From Burkholderia diffusa (lineage in GTDB: Bacteria > Pseudomonadota > Gammaproteobacteria > Burkholderiales > Burkholderiaceae), in contig NZ_CABVPN010000025.1 of the NCBI RefSeq assembly GCF_902499115.1, positions 61,605 to 125,604 of the forward strand: DNA of 64,000 bases. The letters are read 5' to 3'. The translations under genes and the position numbers were made by a program. Positions 15,433 through 25,191 of the stretch are shown here, one piece after another (position 1 is the stretch's first letter; the number at the start of each line of letters is the position of its first letter). The notes below the pieces were generated by a model. That model did not search any database and was not told the origin of the DNA. It saw nothing but the letters and a program-made list of their open reading frames with translations.

Positions 15433-18400
15433 TCAGCCCGTATTGCGCAGGCCGGCCGCGATCCCGTTGATGGTCAGGTGAATCCCGCGGCGCAGCCGCG
15501 CGTTCGTGTCGCCCGCGCGGTGACGCTTGATCAGCTCGACCTGCAGGTGGTTCAGTGGATCGAGATACGGGAAGCGGTTCTTGATCGAGCGCGCGAGCAG
15601 CGGGTTGGTCGCGAGGCGGCCAGCGTGCCCGGTGATTTCCGCGAGCGCCTGCGACGTGCGCTCCCATTCCGCGACAATCCGCTCGAACACGTGCTTGCGC
15701 AGCTTGCGGTCGGCGACCAGCTGCGCATAGCGCGACGCGACCGCGAGATCGGTCTTCGCAAGCACCATGTCCATGTTCGACAGCAGGTTCGCGAAGAACG
15801 GCCACGTCTTGTTCATCTTCTTGAGCAGCGTCAGGCGCTTCGTGCGTTCGGCCGCGTCCGGCGCGCCGTCGAGATAGGCGCTCACCGCGCTGCCGAAGCC
15901 GTACCAGCCCGTCAGCAGCAGTCGGCACTGGCCCCACGAGAAGCCCCACGGAATCGCACGCAGGTCTTCGATCCTGCGATTCTTCGGATCCTGCAGCTTG
16001 CGCGAGGCCGGGCGGCTGCCGATGTTCAGCTCGGCGATCTCGGTGATCGGCGTCGACGAGAAGAAGTAGTCGGTGAAGCCGGGCGTTTCATAGACGAGCG
16101 CGCGATACGACGCCATCGCGGCGTCGGACAGTGTCTGCATCGCGGCTTCGAACGCGGGCAGCTGCGCGGGCGCGTTCGATTGCGGCAGCAGCGACGCCTC
16201 GAGCGTCGCGGCGACCACGGTCTCCAGATTGCGCCGGCCGATCTCGGGGTTCGCGAACTTGCTCGCGATCACCTCGCCCTGTTCCGTCAGGCGGATCTGG
16301 CCGTTCACGGTGCCCGGCGGCTGCGACAGGATCGCCTGGTAGGTCGGGCCGCCTCCGCGGCCGACCGTGCCGCCGCGGCCGTGGAACAGCCGCAGCGTGA
16401 TCTTGCGTTCGCGGAACAGGTCGACGAGCGCGAGCTCCGCGCGATACAGCTCCCAGTTCGATGTCAGGAAGCCGCCGTCCTTGTTGCTGTCCGAGTAGCC
16501 GAGCATCACTTCCTGCTCGGCACCCTGGTGCGCGATCAGCGCGTCGATGCCCGGCAGTGCGAAGTATTCGCGCATGATGCGCGCAGCGTCGCGCAGGTCC
16601 GGGATCGTCTCGAACAGCGGAATCACCATCAGGCCATTGCGCGCGCTGTCGTGAGCGGCGCCGAATGCGCCTTCGAGCAGCCCGGTTTCCTTCTGCAGCA
16701 GCAGGACTTCGACGAGGTCGCTGACCGTCTCGGTGTGCGAAATGATGTAGTTGCGTACCGCACGCGGGCCGAACTGCGCACGCACCTCGCGTGCCTTCTC
16801 GAACACGCCCAGCTCGCTTTGCGCGAGCGCCGAGTATTCGATGTACGGCGAGCGCAGCGGGCGCGGATCGGCCAGCGCGGCAAGCAGCGCGATCAGCTTG
16901 TCGTCCTCGGAGAGCGACGCGTAATCCGCATGTACGCCGGCACGCGCGAACAGCTCGGCGACCACGGCTTCGTGGATGTCGGAGCTCTGGCGCAGGTCGA
17001 TGCTCGCGAGATGGAATCCGAACACTTCGGCCGCGCGCACGAGCGGTGCGAGGCGCGGCGCGGCGAGCGACGTGCCGTGGTGTTCGTCGAGCGAGGCGGT
17101 CAGCACCTTGAGGTCGGCGACGAAGGCTTCGGAATCGGCGTAGGGCACCGCGCGCACCGGCGGCGCGCCGCGGCCGGCGCTGCGCACCGGCACCGTGCCT
17201 TCGCCCAGTCGTACGCGCGCGCTTGCGGCGAGCCGTGTGTAGATGCCGATCAGCGCACGGCGATACGGTTCGTCGACACGGTGCGGCGACTGGTCGGGCG
17301 ACGCGGCCGCGAGCGCTTTCACGGCGTCGTTCGCGCCGACCAGCAGGTTCGACACCGACAGCTCGGCGCCGAGCTTGTGCACCTGTTCCAGATAGTGTTC
17401 GAGAATCACCGCGGACTGGCGGTTGATCGCTTCTTCGAGCGTCGGGGCGGTCACGTTCGGGTTGCCGTCGCGGTCGCCGCCGATCCAGCTGCCCATCTGG
17501 AAGAATGCGGGCACGCGTGCGGACAGGCCGTGCTCGGCGAGCGCGGCCTCGATGTCGCCATACAGCGCGGGCAGTTCGTCAAGGAACGTCGCGCGGTAGT
17601 ACGACAGCGCGTTCTCGATCTCGTCGCCGACCGTCAGGCGCGCGTCGCGCAGCATGCGGGTCTGCCACAGCGCGGTCACGCGCGCGCGCAGCATCGATTC
17701 GTTGTACGAGCGTTCGCGCGCCGTCAGCGGCTGGTCGCGCTCGGCGAGCAGGCGCGCGATGTCGTGCTGCGCGTCGAGAATGCTCTTGCGCTGCACTTCG
17801 GTCGGATGCGCGGTCAGCACCGGCACGATCAGTGCATCGTCGAAGAAGCGCTGCAGCAGGCGCTTCGACGCGTTGCCGGTCGTCTTCAGCTGCTCGAGCG
17901 CATACGCGACGGTGCCGGGCTGTGCCGCGGATCCGGCCAGCGCGTGGATGCGGCGGCGGCGGTTGTGATGGCGGTCTTCCGCGATGTTCGCCAGATGCGA
18001 GAAATAGCTGAACGCGCGCACGACGCTCACCGTCTGCTCCGGCGTCAGCTTGCGCAGCTTCTTCTCCAGCGTTTGTGCCGCCTCGCTGTCGTCCTCGCGG
18101 CGAAACTTCACCGCCGTCTGGCGAATGGTCTCGACGACGTCGAACACGGTGTCGCCTTCCTGTTCGCGCACCACGTCGCCGAGCAGGCGGCCGAGGTAGC
18201 GGATGTCCTCGAACAGCGGACCGTCCTTGTCCTCGCGCGTGCGGGCGCCGGGCTTCGCCGCGCCGGCCTTGCGGGCAGCCGGGCCGGCGGCCTTGGTCGC
18301 GCGTTTTGTCTGACGTATCGGGTCTTTCGGTTTCGTTGCCGGTTTCGCACGGCCGTTCGCGGCGGTGGCGATGGAGCCCGTCTGGGCGTCGGAGGAGGGC

Positions 18401-18447
18401 AAGGCAGCATTGCGGCGCGCCGTACGCGCCGATCCGGAAGACTTCAC
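15433..18447 (-). CDS. ppc: Phosphoenolpyruvate carboxylase (GTG start, long N-terminal tail)
   Basis: Anaplerotic enzyme making oxaloacetate from phosphoenolpyruvate and bicarbonate; cytoplasmic tetramer. Catalytic regions are intact: LTAHPTEVQRKS, VMLGYSDSNKDGG and FHGRGGTVGRGGGP, and the C-terminus ends NTG as in the family. The start is placed at GTG 18447 because AAGGAAA stands at the right distance. This gives 1004 residues, about 100 more than typical bacterial enzymes; the excess is a Lys/Ala-rich, probably disordered N-terminal segment (residues 1-70). It is divergent from hemC. Confidence 0.95.
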   Translation of the reverse strand: MKSSGSARTARRNAALPSSDAQTGSIATAANGRAKPATKPKDPIRQTKRATKAAGPAARKAGAAKPGARTREDKDGPLFEDIRYLGRLLGDVVREQEGDTVFDVVETIRQTAVKFRREDDSEAAQTLEKKLRKLTPEQTVSVVRAFSYFSHLANIAEDRHHNRRRRIHALAGSAAQPGTVAYALEQLKTTGNASKRLLQRFFDDALIVPVLTAHPTEVQRKSILDAQHDIARLLAERDQPLTARERSYNESMLRARVTALWQTRMLRDARLTVGDEIENALSYYRATFLDELPALYGDIEAALAEHGLSARVPAFFQMGSWIGGDRDGNPNVTAPTLEEAINRQSAVILEHYLEQVHKLGAELSVSNLLVGANDAVKALAAASPDQSPHRVDEPYRRALIGIYTRLAASARVRLGEGTVPVRSAGRGAPPVRAVPYADSEAFVADLKVLTASLDEHHGTSLAAPRLAPLVRAAEVFGFHLASIDLRQSSDIHEAVVAELFARAGVHADYASLSEDDKLIALLAALADPRPLRSPYIEYSALAQSELGVFEKAREVRAQFGPRAVRNYIISHTETVSDLVEVLLLQKETGLLEGAFGAAHDSARNGLMVIPLFETIPDLRDAARIMREYFALPGIDALIAHQGAEQEVMLGYSDSNKDGGFLTSNWELYRAELALVDLFRERKITLRLFHGRGGTVGRGGGPTYQAILSQPPGTVNGQIRLTEQGEVIASKFANPEIGRRNLETVVAATLEASLLPQSNAPAQLPAFEAAMQTLSDAAMASYRALVYETPGFTDYFFSSTPITEIAELNIGSRPASRKLQDPKNRRIEDLRAIPWGFSWGQCRLLLTGWYGFGSAVSAYLDGAPDAAERTKRLTLLKKMNKTWPFFANLLSNMDMVLAKTDLAVASRYAQLVADRKLRKHVFERIVAEWERTSQALAEITGHAGRLATNPLLARSIKNRFPYLDPLNHLQVELIKRHRAGDTNARLRRGIHLTINGIAAGLRNTG

Positions 18448-18666
18448 GATGGGTTTCCTTGGGAAAGCTCGAGTCAAAAAGGGACTGCGGGGACTACGGA
18501 AACTACGGGAACTGCGGTCAAGCAACCAGCTACGTGCGGCACATCCGCGCATCGGTGTCGCCGCCGGCGCCGAAGCGCGGCGGGCGCAGGCGCCGGGCCC
18601 GGGCGGGCCGGGGCGTGCGTGCTACCATTGTTCGATCTTCAATCCCGTCCTTCGATTGTTCCTGCA

Positions 18667-19653
18667 ATGAATTCCGAGATCTCTTCGGCACAATCCCCCG
18701 TGACGCTGACGATTGCCTCGCGCGAGAGCCGCCTGGCGATGTGGCAAGCCGAACATGTGCGTGATGCGCTGCGCAAATTATATCCAGCTTGTGACGTGAA
18801 AATCCTCGGGATGACGACCCGTGGCGATCAGATTCTCGATCGTACGCTGTCGAAGGTCGGCGGCAAGGGCCTGTTCGTGAAGGAGCTGGAGAATGCGCTC
18901 GCCGACGGTCGCGCCGACCTGGCCGTGCATTCGCTGAAGGATGTGCCGATGGCGCTTCCCGACGGCTTCGCGCTCGCCGCGATCATGGAGCGCGAGGATC
19001 CGCGCGACGCGTTCGTATCGAACGACTACGCGTCGCTCGACGCGCTGCCTGCCGGCGCGGTCGTCGGCACGTCGAGCCTGCGCCGAGAGGCGATGCTGCG
19101 TGCGCGTTATCCGCACCTGAACGTGCTGCCGCTACGCGGCAACCTCGACACGCGCCTGTCGAAGCTCGATCGCGGCGACTATGCGGCGATCATTCTCGCG
19201 GCCGCGGGCCTGAAGCGCCTTGGCCTCGAAGCGCGAATCCGCGCGCTTATCGGCGTCGAGGACAGCCCGCCGGCCGCCGGCCAGGGCGCGCTCGGCATCG
19301 AAATTGCCGCGCGTCGCACGGACGTGGCCGGATGGCTCGCGCCGCTGCACGACCCGCGGACCGCGCTCGCGGTCGAGGCCGAGCGGATGGTGTCGCGCGC
19401 GCTCGGCGGCAGCTGCGAGGTGCCGCTCGCCGCCCACGCGGTGTGGCGAGCGGGCGAGTTGTACCTGACGGGCCGCGTGTCGACGACCGACGGACAGCGC
19501 GTGCTGACCGCCGAGGAGTGCGGTGCCGTCATGACCGTCGCCGATGCGGTCGCGCTCGGCCGCGCGGTGTCCGACGAGCTCGAGGCGCAAGGCGCGCGCG
19601 ACATCGTCAACGCACTGCTCGCCGGCTCGCAGGCCGGCAAGGGCGACGCCTGA
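18667..19653 (+). CDS. hemC: Hydroxymethylbilane synthase (porphobilinogen deaminase)
   Basis: Third enzyme of tetrapyrrole synthesis from ALA: joins four porphobilinogens into hydroxymethylbilane; cytoplasmic. 328 residues. The dipyrromethane cofactor is carried by the Cys in LGGSCEVPLA (C250). The substrate-binding segments SLKDVPM, GTSSLRR and LRGNLDTRL are present. The stop overlaps the ATG of the hemD-hemX fusion by one base, the start of a tight heme operon. Confidence 0.97.
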   Translation: MNSEISSAQSPVTLTIASRESRLAMWQAEHVRDALRKLYPACDVKILGMTTRGDQILDRTLSKVGGKGLFVKELENALADGRADLAVHSLKDVPMALPDGFALAAIMEREDPRDAFVSNDYASLDALPAGAVVGTSSLRREAMLRARYPHLNVLPLRGNLDTRLSKLDRGDYAAIILAAAGLKRLGLEARIRALIGVEDSPPAAGQGALGIEIAARRTDVAGWLAPLHDPRTALAVEAERMVSRALGGSCEVPLAAHAVWRAGELYLTGRVSTTDGQRVLTAEECGAVMTVADAVALGRAVSDELEAQGARDIVNALLAGSQAGKGDA

Positions 19654-21629
19654 TGGCGGGCGGCGCGCGCGGGTTCACCGCCGTCCTGACGCGCCCGGAC
19701 GGCCAGTCGGCCGCGCTTGCGGCCCAACTGGCCGAGGCCGGTTGCGACGTGCTCGAATTCCCGCTGATCGACATCGCGCCGGTCGACGATTCAGCGCCGC
19801 TCGACGCCGCGTTCGCGGCGCTTGGGCGTTACGCGCTCGTGATCTTCGTGTCGCCGAACGCGATCGACCGCGCGCTCGCGCAGTACGGGGCGATCTGGCC
19901 GAATGCGCTGCCGGTCGGTGTCGTCGGCCCCGGCAGCGTCGCGGCGCTCGCGCGCCACGGCATCGCGGCGCCCGCGCATCGCGTGATCGCGCCGCAGGCG
20001 CTCGCCGATGACGGCGTCCCGCATTACGATTCGGAACACCTGTTCGCGAGCATCGAGACCGCGTTCGGCGGCGAGCATGCGCTCGCCGGCCAGCGCGTGC
20101 TGATCGTGCGCGGCGACGGCGGTCGCGAGTGGCTCGCCGAGCGGCTGCGCGAAGCCGGCGCGGAGGTCACGCTGGTCGCCGCGTACCGGCGCGTGGTGCC
20201 CGAGCCGCGCATCGGCGCGTGGGAGCGCGTGCATGCGCTGCTCGCCGGCGCGCCGCACGCGTGGCTCGTCACGAGCTCGGAGGGCGTGCGCAACCTGCAC
20301 GAACTCGCGCGCACGCATCTGAATGACGCCGAGATCGAGGCGCTGAAGCATGCGCCGCTCGTGACGCCGCACCCGCGCATCGAGCAGACCGCGCGCGCAC
20401 TGGGTTTTGATAGGATTACGCTGACCGGCGCGGGCGATGAGCGCATCGTCCGCGCGTTTCGAACGATGGCCGACGAGGCCGTCCAACCGGCGACAGCCGC
20501 ACCGGTGACTAAACGCATGACAGATACCAACGATTCCAAAGGCGTCGCTTCCCAGCCGGCCGCTGCATCCGCACCGCCGTCCAGTCCTCCTTATCTCGCG
20601 TCCGAACCGCATGCGCGCCGCGGTGGCAGCGCGGCGCTGTGGTTCGTCGTCGTCGTGCTCGGCTGCGCGGCGGGGGTGGGCGGCTATGCGCTGAACCGCA
20701 AGGTCGACCGGCTCGACGATTCGTTCGTCGCGCGCCAGAAGGCGCTCGATGCGCAGACGGCCGAGACCCGTACGAAGACGGAGCAGGCGCTCGCGAGCAC
20801 GCATCAGGTCGACACGCAGCTCGCGCAGCTCGACGGCAAGCTCGCCGACGCGCAGAGCGCGCAGCAGGCGCTGCAGCAGCAATACCAGGACCTGTCGCGC
20901 AACCGAGATGCCTGGATGCTCGAGGAAGTCGACCAGATGCTGTCGAGCGCGAGCCAGCAACTGCAGCTGACGGGGAATACGCAACTCGCGCTGATCGCGC
21001 TGCAGAATGCCGATGCGCGCCTCGCGACGTCGCAGAGCGCGCAGGCCGTCACGGTGCGCAAGGCGCTCGCGCAGGACATCGAGAAGCTGAAAGCCGCACC
21101 GTCGGCCGACCTCACGGGCCTCGCGATCAAGCTCGACGACGCGATCGCGAAGATCGACGCGCTGCCGCTGTCGGGCGAGGCGATCGTCCCGCACGCGGCG
21201 CCGAAGGCCGTGCCGGCCGACGCCGCGTCGTCGGCTGCGGCCGTGGCCGGCGAGCCGCGCTGGAAGGTGTGGTGGCATGACTTCTCGGCGGGGCTCGGCC
21301 AGCAGCTGAAGGGCCTCGTGCAGGTGCGCCGGATCGACAACGCCGACGCGATGCTCGCATCGCCCGACCAGGGCTACTTCGTGCGCGAGAACGTGAAGCT
21401 GCGCCTGCTCACCGCGCGGCTGTCGCTGCTCGCGCGCAATGACGGCGCGATGAAGGCCGACCTGCATGCGGCGCAGGCCGCGCTCGGCAAGTATTTCGAC
21501 CAGGCATCGAGGGACACGCAAACCGTCGAGGATCTGCTCAAGCAGGTCGACGGCGCATCGCTGACGGTTGCCGTGCCGAACCTGAACACGAGCCTGAACG
21601 CCGTTCAGCAGTTCAAGAGTCGGGGGTAA
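19653..21629 (+). CDS. hemDX: Fused uroporphyrinogen-III synthase / HemX membrane protein
   Basis: 658 residues combining two proteins that are separate in enterobacteria. Residues 1-265 are uroporphyrinogen-III synthase, which closes hydroxymethylbilane into uroporphyrinogen III (markers LTRPDGQSA, VSPNAIDRA, IVRGDGGREW). A Pro/Ala-rich linker (about 288-320) leads to a single membrane span (about 326-348, ALWFVVVVLGCAAGVGGYAL). The rest is a HemX domain with a coiled coil (about 355-420). Within this 658-residue frame there is no stop or restart between the parts, so the fusion is real in this sequence. HemX function is not settled. Confidence 0.93.
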   Translation: MAGGARGFTAVLTRPDGQSAALAAQLAEAGCDVLEFPLIDIAPVDDSAPLDAAFAALGRYALVIFVSPNAIDRALAQYGAIWPNALPVGVVGPGSVAALARHGIAAPAHRVIAPQALADDGVPHYDSEHLFASIETAFGGEHALAGQRVLIVRGDGGREWLAERLREAGAEVTLVAAYRRVVPEPRIGAWERVHALLAGAPHAWLVTSSEGVRNLHELARTHLNDAEIEALKHAPLVTPHPRIEQTARALGFDRITLTGAGDERIVRAFRTMADEAVQPATAAPVTKRMTDTNDSKGVASQPAAASAPPSSPPYLASEPHARRGGSAALWFVVVVLGCAAGVGGYALNRKVDRLDDSFVARQKALDAQTAETRTKTEQALASTHQVDTQLAQLDGKLADAQSAQQALQQQYQDLSRNRDAWMLEEVDQMLSSASQQLQLTGNTQLALIALQNADARLATSQSAQAVTVRKALAQDIEKLKAAPSADLTGLAIKLDDAIAKIDALPLSGEAIVPHAAPKAVPADAASSAAAVAGEPRWKVWWHDFSAGLGQQLKGLVQVRRIDNADAMLASPDQGYFVRENVKLRLLTARLSLLARNDGAMKADLHAAQAALGKYFDQASRDTQTVEDLLKQVDGASLTVAVPNLNTSLNAVQQFKSRG

Positions 21630-21631
21630 CG

Positions 21632-22819
21632 ATGACGCTTCGAGGAATCGTCTGGCTCGCGATCCTGTTCGCGATCGCCGCGGCACTCGCCACCGTCGGC
21701 CGTTTCGACGCGGGGCAGGTGCTGCTCGTCTATCCGCCGTACCGGGTCGACGTGTCGCTGAACCTGTTCGTGATCTCCATCGTCGTGTTGTTCATCGTCG
21801 TGTACGCGCTGCTGCGCATCGTGCGCAACATCTGGCGCATGCCGCAGCGGGTCGCCGCATATCGTGCGCGTTCGCGCAACGAGAAGGCTCAGGCGTCGCT
21901 GCGCGATGCGATCGCGAACCTGTACGCAGGCCGCTTCTCGCGCGCCGAGAAGGCCGCGCGCGACGCGCTCGCGGTCGATGCGAACCAGGGCGCCGCAAGT
22001 CTCGTCGCGGCGACCGCCGCGCACCGGATGCACGAGTACACGCGCCGCGACGACTGGCTGTCGAAGGTCGACGCGCCGGAATGGCAGGATGCACGGCTGC
22101 TCGCCGCGGCTGACATGCGCGCGGATGCGCGCGATGCCGACGGCGCGCTCGCCGCGCTGGCCGACCTGCAGGCGGGCGGCAAGCGCATCCATGCGCAGCA
22201 GGTCGCCCTGCGCGCGCAGCAGCAGTTGAAGAACTGGGCCGAGGTGCTGAAGCTCGCGAAGGCGCTCGAGAAGCGCGAGGCGCTGCATCCGGCTGCGGCC
22301 GTGCGGCTGCGCCAGCAGGCGGCGGAGAATCTGCTGCGCGAACGCCGGCATGACCCGGACGCGCTGCTCGAGGTGTGGCAGTCGCTGTCGCCGCTCGAGC
22401 GCCAGTCGCCGCGCCTGGCCGATCTCGCGGCCGACCTGCTGGTGACGCTCGAGCGCCGCACCGAAGCGCGCCGCATCGTCGAGGACGCGCTCGCGCACAA
22501 CTGGGATGCGCGCCTGCTGCGCCGCTATCCGGATACGGCCGGTGGCGATGCGTTGCCGCTGATCCAGAAGGCCGAAGGGTGGAAGAAGGATCACCCGGAC
22601 GATGCCGACCTGCTGTTCGCGCTCGGCCGTCTCTGCCAGCAGCAGCAGCTGTGGGGCAAGGCGCAGTCGTTCCTCGAAGCCGCGTTGAAGCAGGCCGACA
22701 ACGAGGCGCTGAAGGTGCGTGCGCACCGCGCGCTCGCACGCCTGTTCGAGCATCTTGGCGAAACCGACAAGGCGGCGAAGCACTACCGCGAAAGCGCGCT
22801 CGCGATCACCGTGGTCTGA
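21632..22819 (+). CDS. hemY: HemY-type membrane protein with TPR repeats
   Basis: Proteobacterial HemY (not the protoporphyrinogen oxidase of the same name): 395 residues with two N-terminal membrane spans (about 5-23 and 42-63) and a TPR-like helical domain. Repeats are visible from SRAEKAARDALAVDANQGAA to the C-terminal tail (ALARLFEHLGETDKAAKHY). It starts 2 bp after hemDX. Its exact part in heme synthesis is unknown. Confidence 0.92.
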   Translation: MTLRGIVWLAILFAIAAALATVGRFDAGQVLLVYPPYRVDVSLNLFVISIVVLFIVVYALLRIVRNIWRMPQRVAAYRARSRNEKAQASLRDAIANLYAGRFSRAEKAARDALAVDANQGAASLVAATAAHRMHEYTRRDDWLSKVDAPEWQDARLLAAADMRADARDADGALAALADLQAGGKRIHAQQVALRAQQQLKNWAEVLKLAKALEKREALHPAAAVRLRQQAAENLLRERRHDPDALLEVWQSLSPLERQSPRLADLAADLLVTLERRTEARRIVEDALAHNWDARLLRRYPDTAGGDALPLIQKAEGWKKDHPDDADLLFALGRLCQQQQLWGKAQSFLEAALKQADNEALKVRAHRALARLFEHLGETDKAAKHYRESALAITVV

Positions 22820-22845
22820 CGCGGCGGCGCTTGCCCGCCGCGCGT

Positions 22846-22885
22846 AAAAAAGCCCCGAACGCCAAGCGGCCTTCGGGGCTTTTTC
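22846..22885. terminator. Terminator at the end of the heme operon
   Basis: AAAAAAGCCCCGAA, a 12-base loop, then TTCGGGGCTTTTT. The T run serves hemY; the A run on the other side lets it also serve the convergent MFS gene. Confidence 0.85.
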
Positions 22886-22924
22886 ATGCATTGCCCTGCG
22901 GCAGGCACGTCGTCACGTGCCGCG

Positions 22925-24229
22925 TCACTTGTCGACGAGCCGCTTCGGCACCGACAGCGCGAGCAGCCCGCCGAGCACGAGGAACCCGGCGAGCATGTAC
23001 ATGCCCGCGTCGTTGGCGCCCGTCGCCTGCTTGAGCCAGCCCATCAAGTACGGGCTCAGGAAGCCCGCGAGGTTGCCGATCGAGTTGATCATCGCGATGC
23101 CCGCTGCGGCTGCCGCACCGCCGAGGAACGCGGTCGGCAGGCTCCAGAACAGCGGCAGCGTCGTCAGGATGCCCATCGTCGCGAGCGTGAGGCCGAGCAT
23201 CGCGAGCGCCGTCTGGTGCGCCCATATCACCGACAGCACGAGCCCGAGCGCGCCGAACGCGGCCGGAATCGCAAGGTGCCAGCGTCGTTCGCGCCGCTTG
23301 TCCGCGCTGCGCGCGATCAGAATCATCGCGACCACCGCCGCCGCATACGGAACCGCCGACAGCAGGCCGATCATGAAGGTGTCGGTCACGCCGGTCGCCT
23401 TGATGATCGTCGGCAGCCAGAAGCCGACGCCGTACAGTCCCATCACGAACGAGAAGTAGATGAGCGCCATCAGCCATACGCGCGGGCTCGCCATTACCGC
23501 GCCGAGCGGCAGGTCTTCCTTGGTCGCTTCCTCCGCGTCGACGTTGCGCGCGAGCAGCGCCTTTTCGTCGTCGGTGAGCCATTTGGCCTTCGCGATCCGG
23601 TCGTCGAGCGCGAAGAATACGAGCACGCCGGCCAGCACCGACGGGATCCCTTCGAGCAGGAACAGCCATTGCCAGCCGTGCCAGCCGCTCACGCCGTTGA
23701 ACGCCTTCAGGACGAAGCCGGAGAGCGGCCCGCCGATCACACCGGACAAGGCGACTGCCGTCATGAAGAACGTCGTCATCCGGCCGCGCCGGTGCGCGGG
23801 ATACCAGTAGGTGAGGTACAGGATCACGCCGGGGAAGAAGCCGGCTTCGGCGACGCCGAGCAGGAAGCGCATCACGTAGAACATCGCGGGCGTCGTGACG
23901 AACATCGTCAGGATCGAGATCACGCCCCACGTCGCCATGATGCGCGCGATCCAGACGCGCGCGCCGACCTTGTGCAGGATGATGTTGCTCGGCACTTCGA
24001 ACAAGAAGTAGCCGAAGAAGAAGATCCCGGCGCCGAGCCCGTAGACCGTGTCGCTGAGATTCAGGTCGCTCGCCATCTGCAGCTTCGCGAAGCCGACGTT
24101 CACGCGGTCGAGATACGCGACCACGTAGCACAGCAGCAGGAGCGGCGTGAGCCGCCAGGACACCTTGCGGTAGGTTGCTTCCTCGAATGCGCCGGACGAG
24201 CCCGGCAGCGACTGCGTCGATGTTGCCAT
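22925..24229 (-). CDS. MFS transporter, anion:cation symporter (ACS) family
   Basis: Inner-membrane transporter of 434 residues with about 12 membrane spans. The family signature YLDRVNVGFAKLQM follows the first span, as in tartrate, phthalate and sugar-acid carriers of the ACS group. A hydrophilic central loop (VDAEEATKEDLPLGAVMAS) separates the two halves. It is the last gene of an operon with the SDR and aldehyde dehydrogenase genes, so it probably imports their organic-acid or alcohol substrate. The start ATG 24229 is chosen for the family-like N-terminus. Confidence 0.92.
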   Translation of the reverse strand: MATSTQSLPGSSGAFEEATYRKVSWRLTPLLLLCYVVAYLDRVNVGFAKLQMASDLNLSDTVYGLGAGIFFFGYFLFEVPSNIILHKVGARVWIARIMATWGVISILTMFVTTPAMFYVMRFLLGVAEAGFFPGVILYLTYWYPAHRRGRMTTFFMTAVALSGVIGGPLSGFVLKAFNGVSGWHGWQWLFLLEGIPSVLAGVLVFFALDDRIAKAKWLTDDEKALLARNVDAEEATKEDLPLGAVMASPRVWLMALIYFSFVMGLYGVGFWLPTIIKATGVTDTFMIGLLSAVPYAAAVVAMILIARSADKRRERRWHLAIPAAFGALGLVLSVIWAHQTALAMLGLTLATMGILTTLPLFWSLPTAFLGGAAAAAGIAMINSIGNLAGFLSPYLMGWLKQATGANDAGMYMLAGFLVLGGLLALSVPKRLVDK

Positions 24230-24357
24230 GTTGTCTCCAGTTCTTGTCGTTGTCCGGAGCCGGCGCGTCGGCGCCCGATCCGGTCGTGCGAAGCAATGAT
24301 GATGCTTGGATGCGGCGCCGGCCGGCGATGCCGGTGCGCGCAATTACGGCGGTGCGG

Positions 24358-25116
24358 CTAGATGCAGCGCCCGCCGTCGACTTCGAGGCAGACGCCGGTG
24401 ATGAACTCGGCTTCGTCGGACGCGAGGTACAGCGCCGCGTTCGCGATGTCCTGCGGCGTCGAGAAGCGGCCGAGCGGAATCGTCGCCAGGAACCGGCGGC
24501 GATTCTCCGGTGTGTCCTCGCAGCCCATGAACTCGGTCATCAGGCCGGTCTCGCCGAGCACCGGGTTGACGCAGTTCACGCGGATACGGTCGGCGCCGAG
24601 CTCGGCCGCGAGCGACTTGCTCGCGGTGATCATCGCGCCCTTCGTGCTGTTGTACCAGACGAGGCCCGGGCGCGGCCGCACGCCGGCCGTCGAGGCGACG
24701 TTCACGAACACGCCGCCGCCCTGGGTGCGGAAATACGGCACGAACGTCTGCACGCTCCAGAACAGGCTCTTCATGTTGACGGCATACACGCGGTCGAACT
24801 CGGCTTCCGTCACGTCGAGGACCGGCTTGTTGCGGTGCGTGGTGCCGGCGTTGTTCACGACGATCTGCACCGAATGGAAATCGTCGAGCGCGGCCTGGAG
24901 CAGTGCGCGCCAGTCGGTGTCCTTCGACACGTCGCCCGCGACCGCGATCGCCTTGCCGCCCGCCAGCGCGATCTCGCTCGCGACGCGCTCGGCCGCCGCG
25001 CCGTTCAGGTCGTTGACGACGACGTTCGCGCCTTCCCGTGCATAGGTCTTCGCGATTCCCTCGCCGAAGCCTGAACCGCCGCCCGTGACGATGGCCGTCT
25101 TGCCGCTCAGCCGCAT
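24358..25116 (-). CDS. Short-chain dehydrogenase/reductase (classical SDR)
   Basis: NAD(P)-dependent oxidoreductase of 252 residues. The cofactor motif TGGGSGFGEGIA is at residues 10-21, NNAG near 88-91, and the catalytic YNSTK near residue 155, with VNCVNPVLGET following. The length is typical. It resembles FabG-like and sugar or cyclohexanol dehydrogenases, and the substrate is not readable. It stands 75 bp after the aldehyde dehydrogenase and 128 bp before the MFS gene, so an alcohol to aldehyde to acid route is a reasonable inference. Confidence 0.92.
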   Translation of the reverse strand: MRLSGKTAIVTGGGSGFGEGIAKTYAREGANVVVNDLNGAAAERVASEIALAGGKAIAVAGDVSKDTDWRALLQAALDDFHSVQIVVNNAGTTHRNKPVLDVTEAEFDRVYAVNMKSLFWSVQTFVPYFRTQGGGVFVNVASTAGVRPRPGLVWYNSTKGAMITASKSLAAELGADRIRVNCVNPVLGETGLMTEFMGCEDTPENRRRFLATIPLGRFSTPQDIANAALYLASDEAEFITGVCLEVDGGRCI

Positions 25117-25191
25117 GATGTGTCTCCTGTGTTGGAATCGTGCGTGGTATTTCGGTGCGCGGCCGGTCGTGGCCGGCCGCGTTTGTCTGGT

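Noticed and set aside
15289..18666. Long upstream extension of the hemC frame opposite ppc
   Set aside because: The hemC start at 18667 is set by the family N-terminus; the extension is antisense to ppc.
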